Assembly: GCA_964057225.1 (NCBI GenBank)
Contig: OZ059899.1
Span: 8,122,001 to 8,186,000 of the forward strand
DNA: 64,000 nucleotides
Reading direction: 5' to 3'
DNA from: Auanema rhodensis
Taxonomy: Eukaryota; Nematoda; Chromadorea; Rhabditida; Rhabditidae
The notes under the pieces were generated by a model that did no database searches, was not told the origin of the DNA, and was given only the letters and a program-made list of their open reading frames with translations. Shown one piece after another: positions 1 through 12,300 of this stretch; position 1 is the first letter of the stretch, and each line of letters starts with the position of its first letter. The position numbers and the translations under genes are program-made.

Positions 1-2057
1 TGAAAAATGAACGGACATGAATCGTGACTGACGTATGTATATTGCTGAATTGCAGAGAATCAGGTCAAAGAGTAAGCTATTAACGTTTTGAAGATTTTGT
101 TAGAATCTTCAGTTGTCTATATAAAGACAACAAAAGACGAAAAAGAATGGTGAAGATAAGACGATAGAGATGTAAATGGTTGAACATATAGTATATCCAC
201 ACATTGAACGGTAATTGGACTTTCTCACAATTTCACTATTCGTAAAGACCTTGAACAAAAACAGAAAAAAGTGATAGTTAAAAGTGAAAAAGTAGAGGAA
301 ATAGCCAATAAAATTCCATTACATCATCAATCCGATTGCTTAATCTTGTACCGTCATGGGCTTATCACACATCAGAACTGAGAACTGAACAACATAAATA
401 GAAAACTGTGATAGATAGATATTTAAGAAAGTTTCAGATATCTTTAGAAGTTTCAGGATCACTTAATAAGAAAATTACGAAAATGGAAAAAAATAAACAA
501 AACAATCAGCCATATCAGATGATTGAAAAACGAGCTATTAACCCTTTTATCTTCACAAAAGAGTCGCCCAAGCGAAATATGTTGAGGGCAGGTCAGTCCA
601 GAAGCGAAAGTGGTCATATCCTTTTTTGAAAAAAAAATGCAGCAAGTTCTTCAGATGAATGAAAAATATTTCAAAGTAAATAAAGTTTAAACTCAGTTTC
701 GTATAAAAGTAATTTTTGAAGAAAAAACAAATTATCATATACGCAGTTAGTAAAGCTATATACAACTAACTTATATTTTAAAAATGAATCTTATAAGAAT
801 TATATAAAAGAATATATATTATGAATAATAATATTGCTTGAAAACGAATTAGAGTAAACTGAAAGCTGACTGATATATTGGCATTAGCTTCATGCTTTAT
901 CATGAAGATTGTTATGATCTATACAAAGTCCAGGAATAGCAACACAGAATACAACAAATAATCTTCAGGATTCATAACGAATAGACCTTTCACTTGGTCA
1001 GAGCTATTGTGCTTTAGCCAATCTATTGTTGAATATGAATTTTATTTCTTTTCCTATCCATTTAACTGTACATGAGATTCAACTGAAGGAAATCAAGAGA
1101 ATAGCCAAAAGGTAGATCGAAAGATCAAGCATACATGAGAGAAACAGCATGGAAAAGATATATAGAAATATAGGAAGAGAAATATATAATATAAGAGAGA
1201 GAGAGAGATATGACGTTTACTGTGGTTATAACTACAGCACACGTCTCACTTCTCAAACTGTTTGTATGAACCTTTGTCTGTACAATCACGAGCCAACGAG
1301 AATATGCGGCTCCTCAAGTCTTTCATACAAAATACCGAAATGGATGGTATAGATATGTATGTATGTCGCTCAATAAACAAAAAAAATGAAATTGTTCTTC
1401 GTTTTCGTCTGAAATAGTCAGGGAATACATGAAAAATACCATTTTAAATATAAAAAGTACAGTATATGATAATGATAAAACTAATTAATTTTTAAATTTA
1501 TTACCACTATTTAAGATATAATGAACATGTTTAATATATTATAATATGATTTTTACTATTAAAAAATCAATTTTTAAATGTTTTTTGTATTGAAAACTAT
1601 TCGGAAATGAGTCTATCGTTGTTTTATTTTTCGTTCAAAGTTTGTTACTTATCTATTCTTATTCTTAAAAGCTATACGGTATATTATATAATATTATTTT
1701 AAAATTAAAATAAATTATATAAAGAATATAAGATTAGTATTATATCTAATACTAATCATATCATCTTTAATCATTTCATGGTTTTTTTAGATCGAAAATA
1801 CATTATTTGGATCATAGTTAACTGACTCTAATATATTATGAAGACAGGGTCAGAGATGTTCTTCGACAAGGTCATTACGACCTCTCCTTTCTTCCAAACA
1901 CCTATCTTCGGATAGTCTTCATTCAGTATGTTTACTATTCAATATAAAAATATTTTTGCTAACCTTTAGTTAGTTCTATTACATATCACCTTTTTTGTCA
2001 TCTTCCTTGTTATTATATGAATTTCATTACAATTGTATTACAGATGTGGTAAAAAAA
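1..2057. other. 5' flank, no confident gene
   Basis: AT-rich sequence without a gene I can support. The one coding-like piece is an open frame at 1209-1352 on the + strand (47 codons then TAG) with four cysteines and mixed codon use. It has no pyrimidine tract or clear acceptor before it, only a short GA run, so it is left as a candidate. Confidence 0.5.
2032..2043 (+). promoter_or_regulatory. Splice acceptor before the first ATG (possible trans-splice site)
   Basis: ATTGTATTACAG lies 14 nt before the ATG at 2058. No good upstream exon is apparent, so this may be a spliced-leader acceptor or the end of an intron in the 5' UTR. Only the acceptor itself is seen; trans-splicing is inferred from nematode biology. 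Confidence 0.4.
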
Positions 2058-4493
2058 ATGTGGATATTTAAATCTTTATTATTCTTTAGATGTTTATTCA
2101 TTGGATCTATTTTTATTTTTATTTTTACTTTACATAAAGAATATTTATACGAATCATCTCTACAAATTTCTAATACAGCTTATAAAACGTAAGAATAATA
2201 TTTCAAATCTTTTTACTTATAAATATATATGTTCTAAATTATATTTTATACTATATTTTATGTGAAAAGTTGAAAGTAAAACTTTAATTTTAAATTATTA
2301 TTTTTATTTATCAAAGTAATTGAATAGATTATGGCTTAATTGGTTGATTAAAGAGTTATTATCATCATAATCATATTTTTAAAATTAGATAATACAGTTA
2401 TATATACTATATAGAATAGAATATATTTTCTTATATTTCTTTACAGATTTGTATCAGATGTGTTGTGGTCATCGATTGATGTTGAAGTTCCTGAACAGTT
2501 ACACAGTTCTTTAGCAGAACGGCTACGTTTGAATGAGTTATTCGCTACAAAGCAAATTGAATGTAAAAATGCCCATAGAATAGCGGACACGCGTCAGACC
2601 TTTGTCATCTGTCCCGAAATTCATAATGAATTCAAGTATGTTTTATATTGAATAATCATATTTTAGGATTGAAACATTAACGATATAACTATAAATTTGT
2701 ATTTTCATCGTAGAAATGGCTTGGTTATAACCGGGAATTCATTTTCAACTGGAAGTCTTGAAGCTCAGTTGAATATTACTAATTGGTCAATATTTTTACC
2801 TGAAGATAGTAAACTTATAGATAGCTTATCCGGTCAGTATAGTTATAATACTTAAATTTTATTATTTTATTCAAAGTAAAATACATTCAAAGTTCAATAT
2901 GATTTCAATTTTCATTTCAATTGAAGGCGATGTCGAAGTAAATTATTTGACTGAACTCTACGAATGGGATCATTGGCATACATGGGATTTCGAACAGGCT
3001 ATTAAATCTAAAACATTTTCTTTTCTTCGTTTCGAACTCTATTCACCACATTTTGAACATTATGATCAGCCAACAGTAATTCGAAAGCTAATAAAGGTAC
3101 GTGTTCACTAATAAAAGTTTCATTTTTCAATTAAATATTTTAATTTTCAATGAGAAAATGTGCGTCATTAATTCGGAAACAATCACATAGTTTATTTAGA
3201 ATTTAATATTTTATTCTGCGATATGCTATATATGAAGTATGACGTTTACATAAGAAAAATATTGTTTTATATAATTATAGTACTTTATAATTAAATTATT
3301 TATTACATTAACGTATTGGAAATGTTATAAAGCTTGAATTAAAGATTCATAAAGACAAACTTGTCAGTAGACACATGATAACAATTATATTCTTTTACAG
3401 TTGCTAAAAAGTCCAGCTGATTATTTGATGATAACGATACATGTACCATCTGATACTGATAATGACGGAAAACGTGTTCTGTCTGACTGGTAAGTCTCAG
3501 TCTCTTTTCAATTAGAAGAATAATAAAATAAAAAACTTTTTTCAAGGTATCGTCTTTTCTATTGGCTTTATTTAAATCAGAAATATGCTATAGTTGGAGC
3601 TTATCCAAGTGGAACATGTGGTTTTCAAACGCAATCATGTAGATATCATATTAGTTTAGTTAACTATAAAGGTCAAACTAGACTTAATGCTCCTGTTTTT
3701 GGCTTTGGTTTGAACGGTTTAGTTTTGGGTTTTCAGCTTATTCATCTTACAGGATCCCCAGTTGAAGAGAAAAAGCGGTTAATATTAGAGATGACAGTTC
3801 CAAAAAACAATTGTTACATAATTAATTCGGATGAAATTCCATTTTTTTGTAGTCGAACACTACTAACTGATAGCAAAGTTCTTCTGATTCGGTAGTATCA
3901 TTCAGAGTTAACGTAGTAATATTATAGATTTAGATATGGTTACAATCTACTTCCTGATTTTCCTGAAACTTTAAAAAAAATTTCAAAAATAGTTCTGATA
4001 CAACCATCAAATCTAGAGTATTCATTCATATTATAGTTTATTCAAAAAATCATCAATTTCAGAACAAATCTTACTAATATTGATCATTACCAACTAGGAA
4101 TTTCTGTTGATGGATCCATCAATTCATCTGACCAATTGTGGAAACTACAGACAATGGGTAAGTTATGGAAAATGAACTGAATATAATGGTTTTGATATTT
4201 CAGAAGAAGTTATAAAGAACATAAATACTGAGGTTATTGATCTCATATTAATTGATGTACATGGATCTGAATGGGATATTTTATCTCAAATCATTAATAT
4301 ATTACAAGATAATCAAAATAATATAAAAATATTACAAATAGCCATAAAAGGAACTTTTTATCCTGAGGAGAACGAAAATTACCGCCATTTTTACTGGATT
4401 CTTACTCAATTAACTCATTTAGGATTTTCAAAAGCTTTTAGTGTCATTAAAGAAGATACCTTTCAAATTTCATATGTATACTCATTTGAATGA
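2058..4493 (+). CDS. Type II membrane protein with FkbM/METTL24-like methyltransferase region
   Basis: Eight exons: 2058-2188, 2447-2635, 2714-2832, 2927-3096, 3401-3489, 3547-3891, 4063-4157, 4204-4493. All introns are GT-AG and the phases add up to 475 residues ending in TGA. Residues about 5-26 are a hydrophobic signal anchor (SLLFFRCLFIGSIFIFIF), so the bulk should face the ER/Golgi lumen. Near the C-terminus LIDVHGSEWDIL matches the DxEGAEW motif of Methyltransf_21 (FkbM/METTL24) proteins, preceded by NCYIINSDE in the position of the SAM-binding acidic strand and followed by a GFSKAF strand. Residues about 45-260 look like a second, more diverged copy (see findings). The usual acidic residue of DxEGAEW is His here, so catalytic activity is doubtful. 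The family assignment is inferred from motifs. Substrate unknown. Confidence 0.8.
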
Positions 4494-5119
4494 AATATAA
4501 ATATGGAAATTTACATTATTCGTTTTCTTCCTGTGCATATAGAGCATGACTAATGATATGAGACAATACAGAACAGTACAAAACCTGTTGAACAAATACT
4601 TCATTTCTTAAAAATTTAGAAATTAAAAACAAACGAATCAAATATTTTCACAACATGACTAAAAAGGCTGAGTAGAGTACAAAAGTATTAAAATAACAAT
4701 GTAAGACTTCGGTGAAAATATATCCGAACTTTTGGAATCATATCATGTCCATTCTGATCATTTTGATTAATTTTAGTGAACTATACACCTAATGTTAACT
4801 ATACATACAGTTAACCAGGATTGACACCAGTTAATTTTGAATTAAAATAAACTATTAAGATTAGTACCTAAGAGGAAGTTGAATTTAAAACTATTATCAG
4901 TCTTACGTGGAGTTTAAAATATGATTAAATATATGTATATATGATTCTAGCGTATAATGTTATTATAATGGTGAGTATGACTGAATTAACCGTGTAGAAG
5001 TATAATACAAAATAAAAACAAAATAACTAGATAGAATGTGAAATCACGATCTGAGATCTAATGCAAATGGATTTGTAAAAAAAAAAGAAATGTAATAAGA
5101 ACGCCAACCTAGAGTGGAT
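4494..5119. other. Intergenic, convergent 3' ends
   Basis: About 0.6 kb of AT-rich DNA between the 3' ends of the + strand methyltransferase-like gene and the - strand gene that ends at 5120. It must hold both 3' UTRs. AAATATAAATATGG just after the first stop is a weak polyadenylation-like hexamer context. Nothing else is seen. Confidence 0.6.
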
Positions 5120-8025
5120 CTACCACTCAGCCTCCTCATCTGTAGGAGCTTCAGCTTCTTCATCTAACCGACGTTCATGTCGATTTAAGAAAACGCGTTC
5201 TTCTTCATCCTGAAAATGAAAAATGTTATCATAATTATCAAATAAGCACGAACCACATCTTCAAAAAACACGGCTAGGCCGTCACGCTCTCTGTCTCTCT
5301 CTCGTTCTCTTTCGGGAACTTCACGATCTCGCCGAAGCGGGTTAGCATCTGCGGGAGCATCTGCTGGAGCATCTGCAGGATAATGACGAGGGGCAGCATC
5401 GAACCGTTGATTTTCATAAAATCTTTGAAACAGGTCAATAACCTCTGGAGGAAGAGCTCTCTCGTAATCATGATCACGACGGCCATTCTGAAAACAGGGA
5501 ACTAGCAATAGGACAAGAAATTGATAATTACCTGGTGTCTTCTTCTTCTAACGGCATACGGTAATTCTCGCCGGCGAGCACGATTTTGTTCAGTTTGCAA
5601 AAATCTAAAACTAAAGATCCGTAAAAGATGCAATGATGTCTTTACAAAACCTGTACAACTCGTAAATCATTGGAGGAATCAACAGCTGTTGGCTTGTTAT
5701 ACCCGCGGAACGACTAGGTTGTCTTGAAATCATATGCTTGAGACGAATATCTCCATATTCACAAACAACCGCCTAAAATAAGGATCTCAATTACAGAAAA
5801 CTATTATCTAGAAAATATTGATTTTTTACAAACCTGTTTCCTTCTGTTCAGGGCATTAAGGAAACGGATGGCTTCATCACCTCTCCGCACACCTGGATAA
5901 GAGCAATTCCTAAGCAAGACGAGCTCTACCTCCAATTTCTATAACAATAATAATTAAAATATTGATCAAAATTGCAGTCCCTGGGATGAATATCCTCTTT
6001 ACGAGTACAAGTACAAGGACATGTGCACTTGGGACACTTAGATCAACGCTAAAGGACAGAGCTCAATCAATAGTTGGTTCGTATATTGCTGGATTATTAA
6101 ATGAAAGTTCAACTTAGAACACTTAATTCAAAACTTTGAACAAGAAAAATGAGTATAAGATTGAGAAGAAAAAGAAAAACATGATAATGAAGAATGAAAT
6201 AAGAAACAATAATACTTTGAAGTGAAAATATTATACACTCACTTCAACGGTTCTTTCGAGGTTATCAACATCCTTTATATCGAAAGCCACATTCACGAAT
6301 TCAATCGATTTTATTCTCCAAGCTTTAACATGTACAATACCACGTAAGACTCGAGTGAATGAGGGATAGTTTGCCTTGAAATAAATAATAATAAAGAAAC
6401 AAATTATGTTAAAAACTTACGGCAAAGGGTCTTATATCACATTTGGAATGAAATTGTAAAACATATTTTCCTGAAGCCGTCATCATGACGGACAGTCGAT
6501 CTGGCGCTAAACCGGCAGAGAACATAAAATCAATTCCTGCAGAAATTATTATATTTCATTGAATATACTATAATATATGTGTGGTATTCACCTCTTAAGA
6601 ATGTCTTCCCTGATGTCTTTAACAACATCTTTTCTGTTGCTAAGGCCACAAGACTTTTCACCAACATTATACCCGTTACGTCGGTAAAATTTCCTGCAAC
6701 AACAGTACCAATACTACGATTTTATATATATTTATATGTTAAAAATGAAGAAAATATATTAATTATATAATATTTAAGAGTTGTATAACACTACTAGCAT
6801 AATTAGAGCAAATTTAAGCAGTATAAGAACATATCGAGAAAAGAGCGTTGGCATAAAAGACAGCGTGACTGGGATGGAATAGAGGCCGATTTAATACTAC
6901 GAGCCGTCCAAATGACGCGCTATCGAACGCGCGCTCATTCGAACACCCTGTCATATCGTTGGGTGAAAAAGATTATAGGTTGAAAGTAGAGTAGATTACA
7001 TTATAATATTGCTTATTATCAAGAAAAAGGATTTCATAAATGCTATATTCAATTCAAATCTAGTAAAGGAGTAACAGAACAATGAAACTATATTGCTATG
7101 GACATGGTAAAAAGAAAGAATTTAGACTAATACTTTGTTCATTGTCGGATTATGCTATTAATTTTAATAATAAATATATCTAGTATAATTTATCAAGACT
7201 GATTTATGATTAGTGAAAGGAGAAGTTCAGATTTTCGGTTTTTGGCAGGCTAAATTAATGCTCCCGGTAACACTTCACAGTTTGATCAATTTGCTTATAG
7301 GAAAAATTATTTTTTCGAGACTTCTGTTTATATGAAGCAAATTATCAAAGCAAATCTAGAATATATACATATATTATCAATCAGAATAGTGTATCTTTTT
7401 CATTTTTTTATCAGTTTTTTGTTTCTCTTAAGCACAGCAATGTTATTGTAGTCTATAGTTAGTGTTGGTTTTTTGAATTGAAAATATTTTTTTCCATCAG
7501 AACTATGAATGAAGAGGCAAATCTTTATTTTATTGACAAATACATCGATATACATATAACTTTTTAATAACAGAAAAAATATTTTTTTTGCAAGAAAAAG
7601 GTCACGAGATCATGTTGCATTTGCTGTTTAAATTCTTTTTTATGTCGGAAAAAACGAATGAAATAATAAAAATTTGAAAAACTCAAAATATAGATATTAC
7701 TCAATATAATATATAATACATTCATATATTATATTTTAAAAATGGAAAAAAAGATAGGCTAGAAGATGTACAAAACAGGTTTTAACCACATGTGATGAAA
7801 GGAACAGAACCGACGCAAATAGCTCATAGCAACCTCCATTTAAGGATAACAACAAGTAAAAAGGTAAAGAAAGCTGCTGAAATGGACATACATATGACAA
7901 TCTAAGAATCGAGACTGTAAACCATCTGATGAAGAAGGTCTTAAAGATTCAATGATTTGTTTACATAGACTTCTGAATTCTAATAGAAATTGAACAAGGA
8001 GCAATATCTCATACGTTTCCAGCAT
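5120..8025 (-). CDS. Unrecognised 358-residue protein with Arg-rich region and acidic tail
   Basis: Exons in transcript order: 8025-7923, 6693-6592, 6536-6421, 6374-6243, 5938-5834, 5772-5651, 5604-5532, 5487-5254, 5209-5120. The phases balance to 359 codons. Intron 1 is 1.2 kb, the rest 43-304 nt. The donor after 5254 could lie 3 nt away. I do not recognise the family. The N-terminal half is folded-looking, with alternating hydrophobic strands (VHVKAWRIKSIEFVNVAF, KLEVELVLLRNC) that recall the leucine-rich, F-box-associated layout common in nematodes, but no F-box is visible. The second half is charged: ARRRELPYAVRRRRHQ, a PADAPADAPADA repeat, an ER/DR-repeat run (REVPERERERDRERD), then an acidic end (DEEAEAPTDEEAEW). 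An in-frame TAA sits just before the chosen ATG. No signal peptide or membrane segment is evident apart from a short hydrophobic stretch at residues 7-15. Confidence 0.72.
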
Positions 8026-8048
8026 GCTTTATTGCTCCTGGTAACATA

Positions 8049-8144
8049 TTAATTCCATCTGACATTTATAAACATAAAAAGTCCCGTAGCGGAATTGCCG
8101 CAGAGCTGAGCCAGCCAGGGGCAGGGCAAATAAGCTTCAGCCAT
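8049..8144 (-). CDS. Possible upstream ORF of the preceding gene
   Basis: A 31-codon frame (MAEAYLPCPWLAQ...) starts at a near-ideal context, CACCATGG, and stops 24 nt before the ATG at 8025. It lies in a GC-rich patch inside AT-rich DNA. If the transcript of the 5120-8025 gene begins further upstream, this would be a strong upstream ORF. It could also be part of an unrelated element. No homology is recognised. Confidence 0.3.
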   Translation of the reverse strand: MAEAYLPCPWLAQLCGNSATGLFMFINVRWN

Positions 8145-9320
8145 GGTGACACACGCTAGGTAAGGAAGTGGTAGCGTAGAAAGATGAAGAAGTGTTGGCA
8201 AATGTGTTGTTGATTAGTAGTGAAACCATCTAGAGAGAAATATGAAAGAGAGAAAGAGAGTGAGAGAGATAGAGAGAAAAAAGATAGAAGGAGGGAATTT
8301 AAGGTAAAGAAGTCGTTAGTATTTTGATTAGCTGCCATTATCCGCATAAAATGAACTTTGTAAGAGATATGTGGTAATCTAACTGATGATACTATACGGT
8401 ATAACATATCATATGTACATAAGCTTTTTATAGTTGTTAACTATATATGATATATGAATAAGAGAGGTATATCGTATACGATATTCTGCAATGAATGTCG
8501 TACCGATAATGAGAGTTCCAGATGTAATCAAATTCTAATCTTCCCGAAAAGTTGTTAATGAATAGTACCCAACTGAACATATGTATATACAGCTGTATCG
8601 TATGATGAAGAAGCTAAGAGATCTGAGTGCATCTGATTTTTTTGGAATTCTCTATACAATTACCGATAATTGAATTTTGTTGTTTTTATATACATGAAGA
8701 GTCTGAAAAAGTCAAAAGAATAAAAAGCTTTAAGAGAATTGGTAAGGAGGAATAAGTAAAACTTATACCAGATACATATATATATATATATATATGTGTA
8801 TAGAGAGGGGAGAGAGAGAGCGAGAGTAAGAGAGAGAGAGGGGGGGGGGTGTGAGAGGGAGGTTGTTCGGGAGCAGGGAATCGAGGAAAATAGAATAAGA
8901 AATATTAAATTAATATAATAAGTAATGTGTCAGAATATACGCAGAGTATAGGTGTTTTTTTCTGAGAAATATCTGTGTAAGGGAAAGAATTAAGGGTTAG
9001 CAAGTAGAGGAAAGAAAGAATTGAAAAAATATTTTTCTCAAGTTGGTTTAGATGTAGAAGAAAGAAAAAGATGAGACGGTTTTTTTTATTGTCTGAGATA
9101 CTGGACATGTTCATGTTCCGAATTGGAAAGGAAAAGACACATGGGCGGAAAAAATTGTAGAGAAAGGCTCGACCAGCATATGAGCTTTTCCTTCTTTGAT
9201 TATGAAACCTAAAATTATTTCCAAGTTCAACAATACAAAGAAAGAAAAGAGAAAGAAATTATTTGATGGAGGCTGGTAGTGTATTTGTTGATTAGATATA
9301 GATGATAATCCATTTGAAAT
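8145..9320. other. Intergenic between two minus-strand genes
   Basis: No gene seen. The segment is purine-rich on the + strand, with a (TA)n run, a GA tract and a G tract near 8776-8850. It separates the 3' end of the RGS gene from the 5' end of the next minus-strand gene, so it holds an RGS 3' UTR and probably the promoter or leader of the downstream gene. Confidence 0.5.
8776..8850. repeat. Compound microsatellite (TA)n-(GA)n-(G)n
   Basis: A TA run at about 8776-8794, then GA repeats from 8811 to 8840 with small interruptions, then about ten consecutive G residues. Confidence 0.85.
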
Positions 9321-12300
9321 TCATACTTCTTCTAGAACACCATGATTTCCAACCATGTTCTTATACATTGGAGACGCCAAAAATCTAAATAAAAGATATA
9401 TTGATATGTTTTTCTTTTATGCTAAAATTTTTTTTTATAATTATAAATAAACAAAACAACCTCAAAGTCTATATAACAAATGCCTAACTATGAATTTGTA
9501 AACATTCGGTTGAACAGAACAAATCATAGATTGAATTGAAAAACAAATTATAATACTTCAAGCATTGCTACTATGTTTCTTTGAGATTCTAATGATAAAA
9601 TGAAATATTATTATATAAATATAAGGAAAATGGTCCGTTGTAATATGCAATCAACATGGGAATTTCACAAACAATCTAATATTTCTCAAAAAGGTAATCA
9701 ATCTTTACATGATTTTCAACAACAATTCACAGGCACTTTCATAACTGAACTCAAATTAAGAAACAGTTGATTGACGTGAACTTTCACGTGACCAACTAAG
9801 AAATTAACGTGAACTTTCAAACAGGAAGTTATTTAAATAAAATAAAACATACCGTGGATAAGAATCACGTTGCATGAGTGTAAAGATCTGATTTTGGGCT
9901 TCATCAAATGTACTAGCTGATGGCCTTTGCATATTATTATTCACAATTTCTCTAACTCGTGAATCCAATGAAACTTCCTTGGGTGATAATATTGAAATAA
10001 AATCCTCATAAATAATTCGAGCCTGAAAATAGTAATAGAAATGAATACATTTGAAGTTCATTCAGAGTTTCTTTTATAATTTATTTCAAAGAAGTAAAGT
10101 TTTCTATTGATTCACTTTCAGACAGTTTTAACAGAAATAGTTACCATATTTTGATTTTTCTTACGTTTTTCTCATATTCTTGTTTTTTATTTCTTTTTTT
10201 TTCTTTCATCAAAATACAAAACAAGAGAAATTATATGATATTATGGGTTGTCAGTAGTATTACTTACCAAATACAAATACTATTAATAATAATAAAGAAT
10301 ATATGTATATTATATATTTATATATATTGTAAACTTGATGTAATCAACAAAAATTGGAATTAAACGTGAGAATTATATTATATAATATACTATATGTATT
10401 TATAATTTGTATTTTTGGTCATTTTGTATTTCATTGTAATCAAAAGGATATAGCTTAAAAAATGCAAATAATCATAGGACTGTGAATATATAATATATTT
10501 GAGAAAAACATATTTTTAGAGTTTCAATCAGTTTTGTTCCCTCATCAAAGAAATGTTATAAGCAACAAAGCATAGTTTGAGAAATGAAGTAAGAAAAACA
10601 GCAAAAATTTCATCAAAAATAATAGGAAATTTTGAAAAAAAGTAAAAATTATAATTGGAGATCACTATACTCTTCAAACTCACTATTTGCCAAAAGCTAT
10701 ATAATTATCCAAAAATGACTATGTATGTAAATGAATTAATAATTAACTAATCACATTTCATTTCCCACGAAAATCATGTGTTTTCGTGAAAATATTCGTT
10801 TTCACTCAACTGCTAACAGAAGAACAATTTCTAAAGTTACTACCATGAAATCATATAAAGTTTCTATACAAATAGAAGAGAGTAATTATTAAATTTTGAA
10901 TATAATTTTTGAACTTGTGTCAACTTGAAACATTGATGCTTGAAATATTACTTACCTTTTCTTCAATTTTTTCAGCATTTTTCTCTCGTTTCAATTCCTC
11001 ACAGGCTTGCCAGAATAATATATTCTCGTCGGAGTACTCCCCTTTGAGAAATTCAGCAAAATACTTTTGACCTACTGTAATAAACAAGTTAATAAAATTA
11101 TAATAGATAAAATATAATAATTAGAATTTGAAGTTCATATGTTTAAATATAATTAATAAGATATATATATATTTTTAAAGACAAAAAGAATATGAAAATG
11201 ATACTTTTTCATTAAAGGGACTATACATATTTTTATTTATTCTATTCAAACATTAAAGAAAATATAATTTTAAAAATTGAAAAAAGACTTACATTTGTTT
11301 CTCATTAGATTATCGAATGATTGTGACCACCCGTACACAGTTTCATACGATGGCCTGAAATATTGTTTTAAAGCAAAGATTAATCAATTAAATATGTTTC
11401 AAATTTATTTTTAGTTAATAGATCTTTGTTTTATATTTCAAAATATTTTTTTTGTCATAAATGAAAGAGATTTTAGTTGAAATTTTGCCAAACTTCAAAT
11501 TATATTTTTGAATCAGCAAAATATACTTTTTTTTGTTACAAAATTATAATAATGCTCATGCCATTGTAATTCCCATATTCAACATACTAGCACACTTCCT
11601 TTATCCGGTCTACGTTCTCTCAAAGTTGTATATGTACATAAGTACATGCACATGTGCATATTTTCTAGTAAAATCAATATTAAAATAATTGGATGATATT
11701 TTGATGTTGAAGATAAAGCTTCTGAATGATGTCAGAGTACACTATGCAACAATTCTTTTCTCTTTTGCTTCTTTATCCACTACTGCTCTTGCTGTGTCAT
11801 CTTCTTCTTTAGAAATTGCTCTGGATTATTAGAAAAGACTCGTTTCAGAATAATGAGATCAGATTTACGATGCAGTTTCAGGAAATATGTTTCTCATCAC
11901 GATGTCCAGAGAATCTGAAGACATTTGAGTGGAAGTTCATAGCTCTCTAAGTCACATGATCTGCTACGTTCAACATTACTCGACAGAATGGGAAAAAAGG
12001 AAATAAGGATCGAGATGTAGAAGACAAAAAAGGAAGAAAGTAAGAAAGAGTCGCTGAAATGGATGAAGGGAAGCTAAATTATGAGAATTCAACCGAGTTG
12101 TACGTTTTAGCAAAAGCGCTTGATTCTACTACTTGAAATTGATGATTCTCCTCCTTAAACTACATACATATATCTGATAAAAACTTTTAATGTTAAGTAA
12201 TATGAAAATAATAATCTTAAAAATTAATAATGATGGATTATGATTGTTCTATAATATTACTATTTCAAGTATTAGTATGATGTTTTTGATTTTTTCCCAA

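Noticed and set aside
9774-9819. Direct repeat ACGTGAACTTTCA (9774-9786 and 9807-9819) next to an RGS exon
   Set aside because: Two 13-bp copies in an intron are not enough to argue function; noted only as a possible local duplication containing a CACGTG box.
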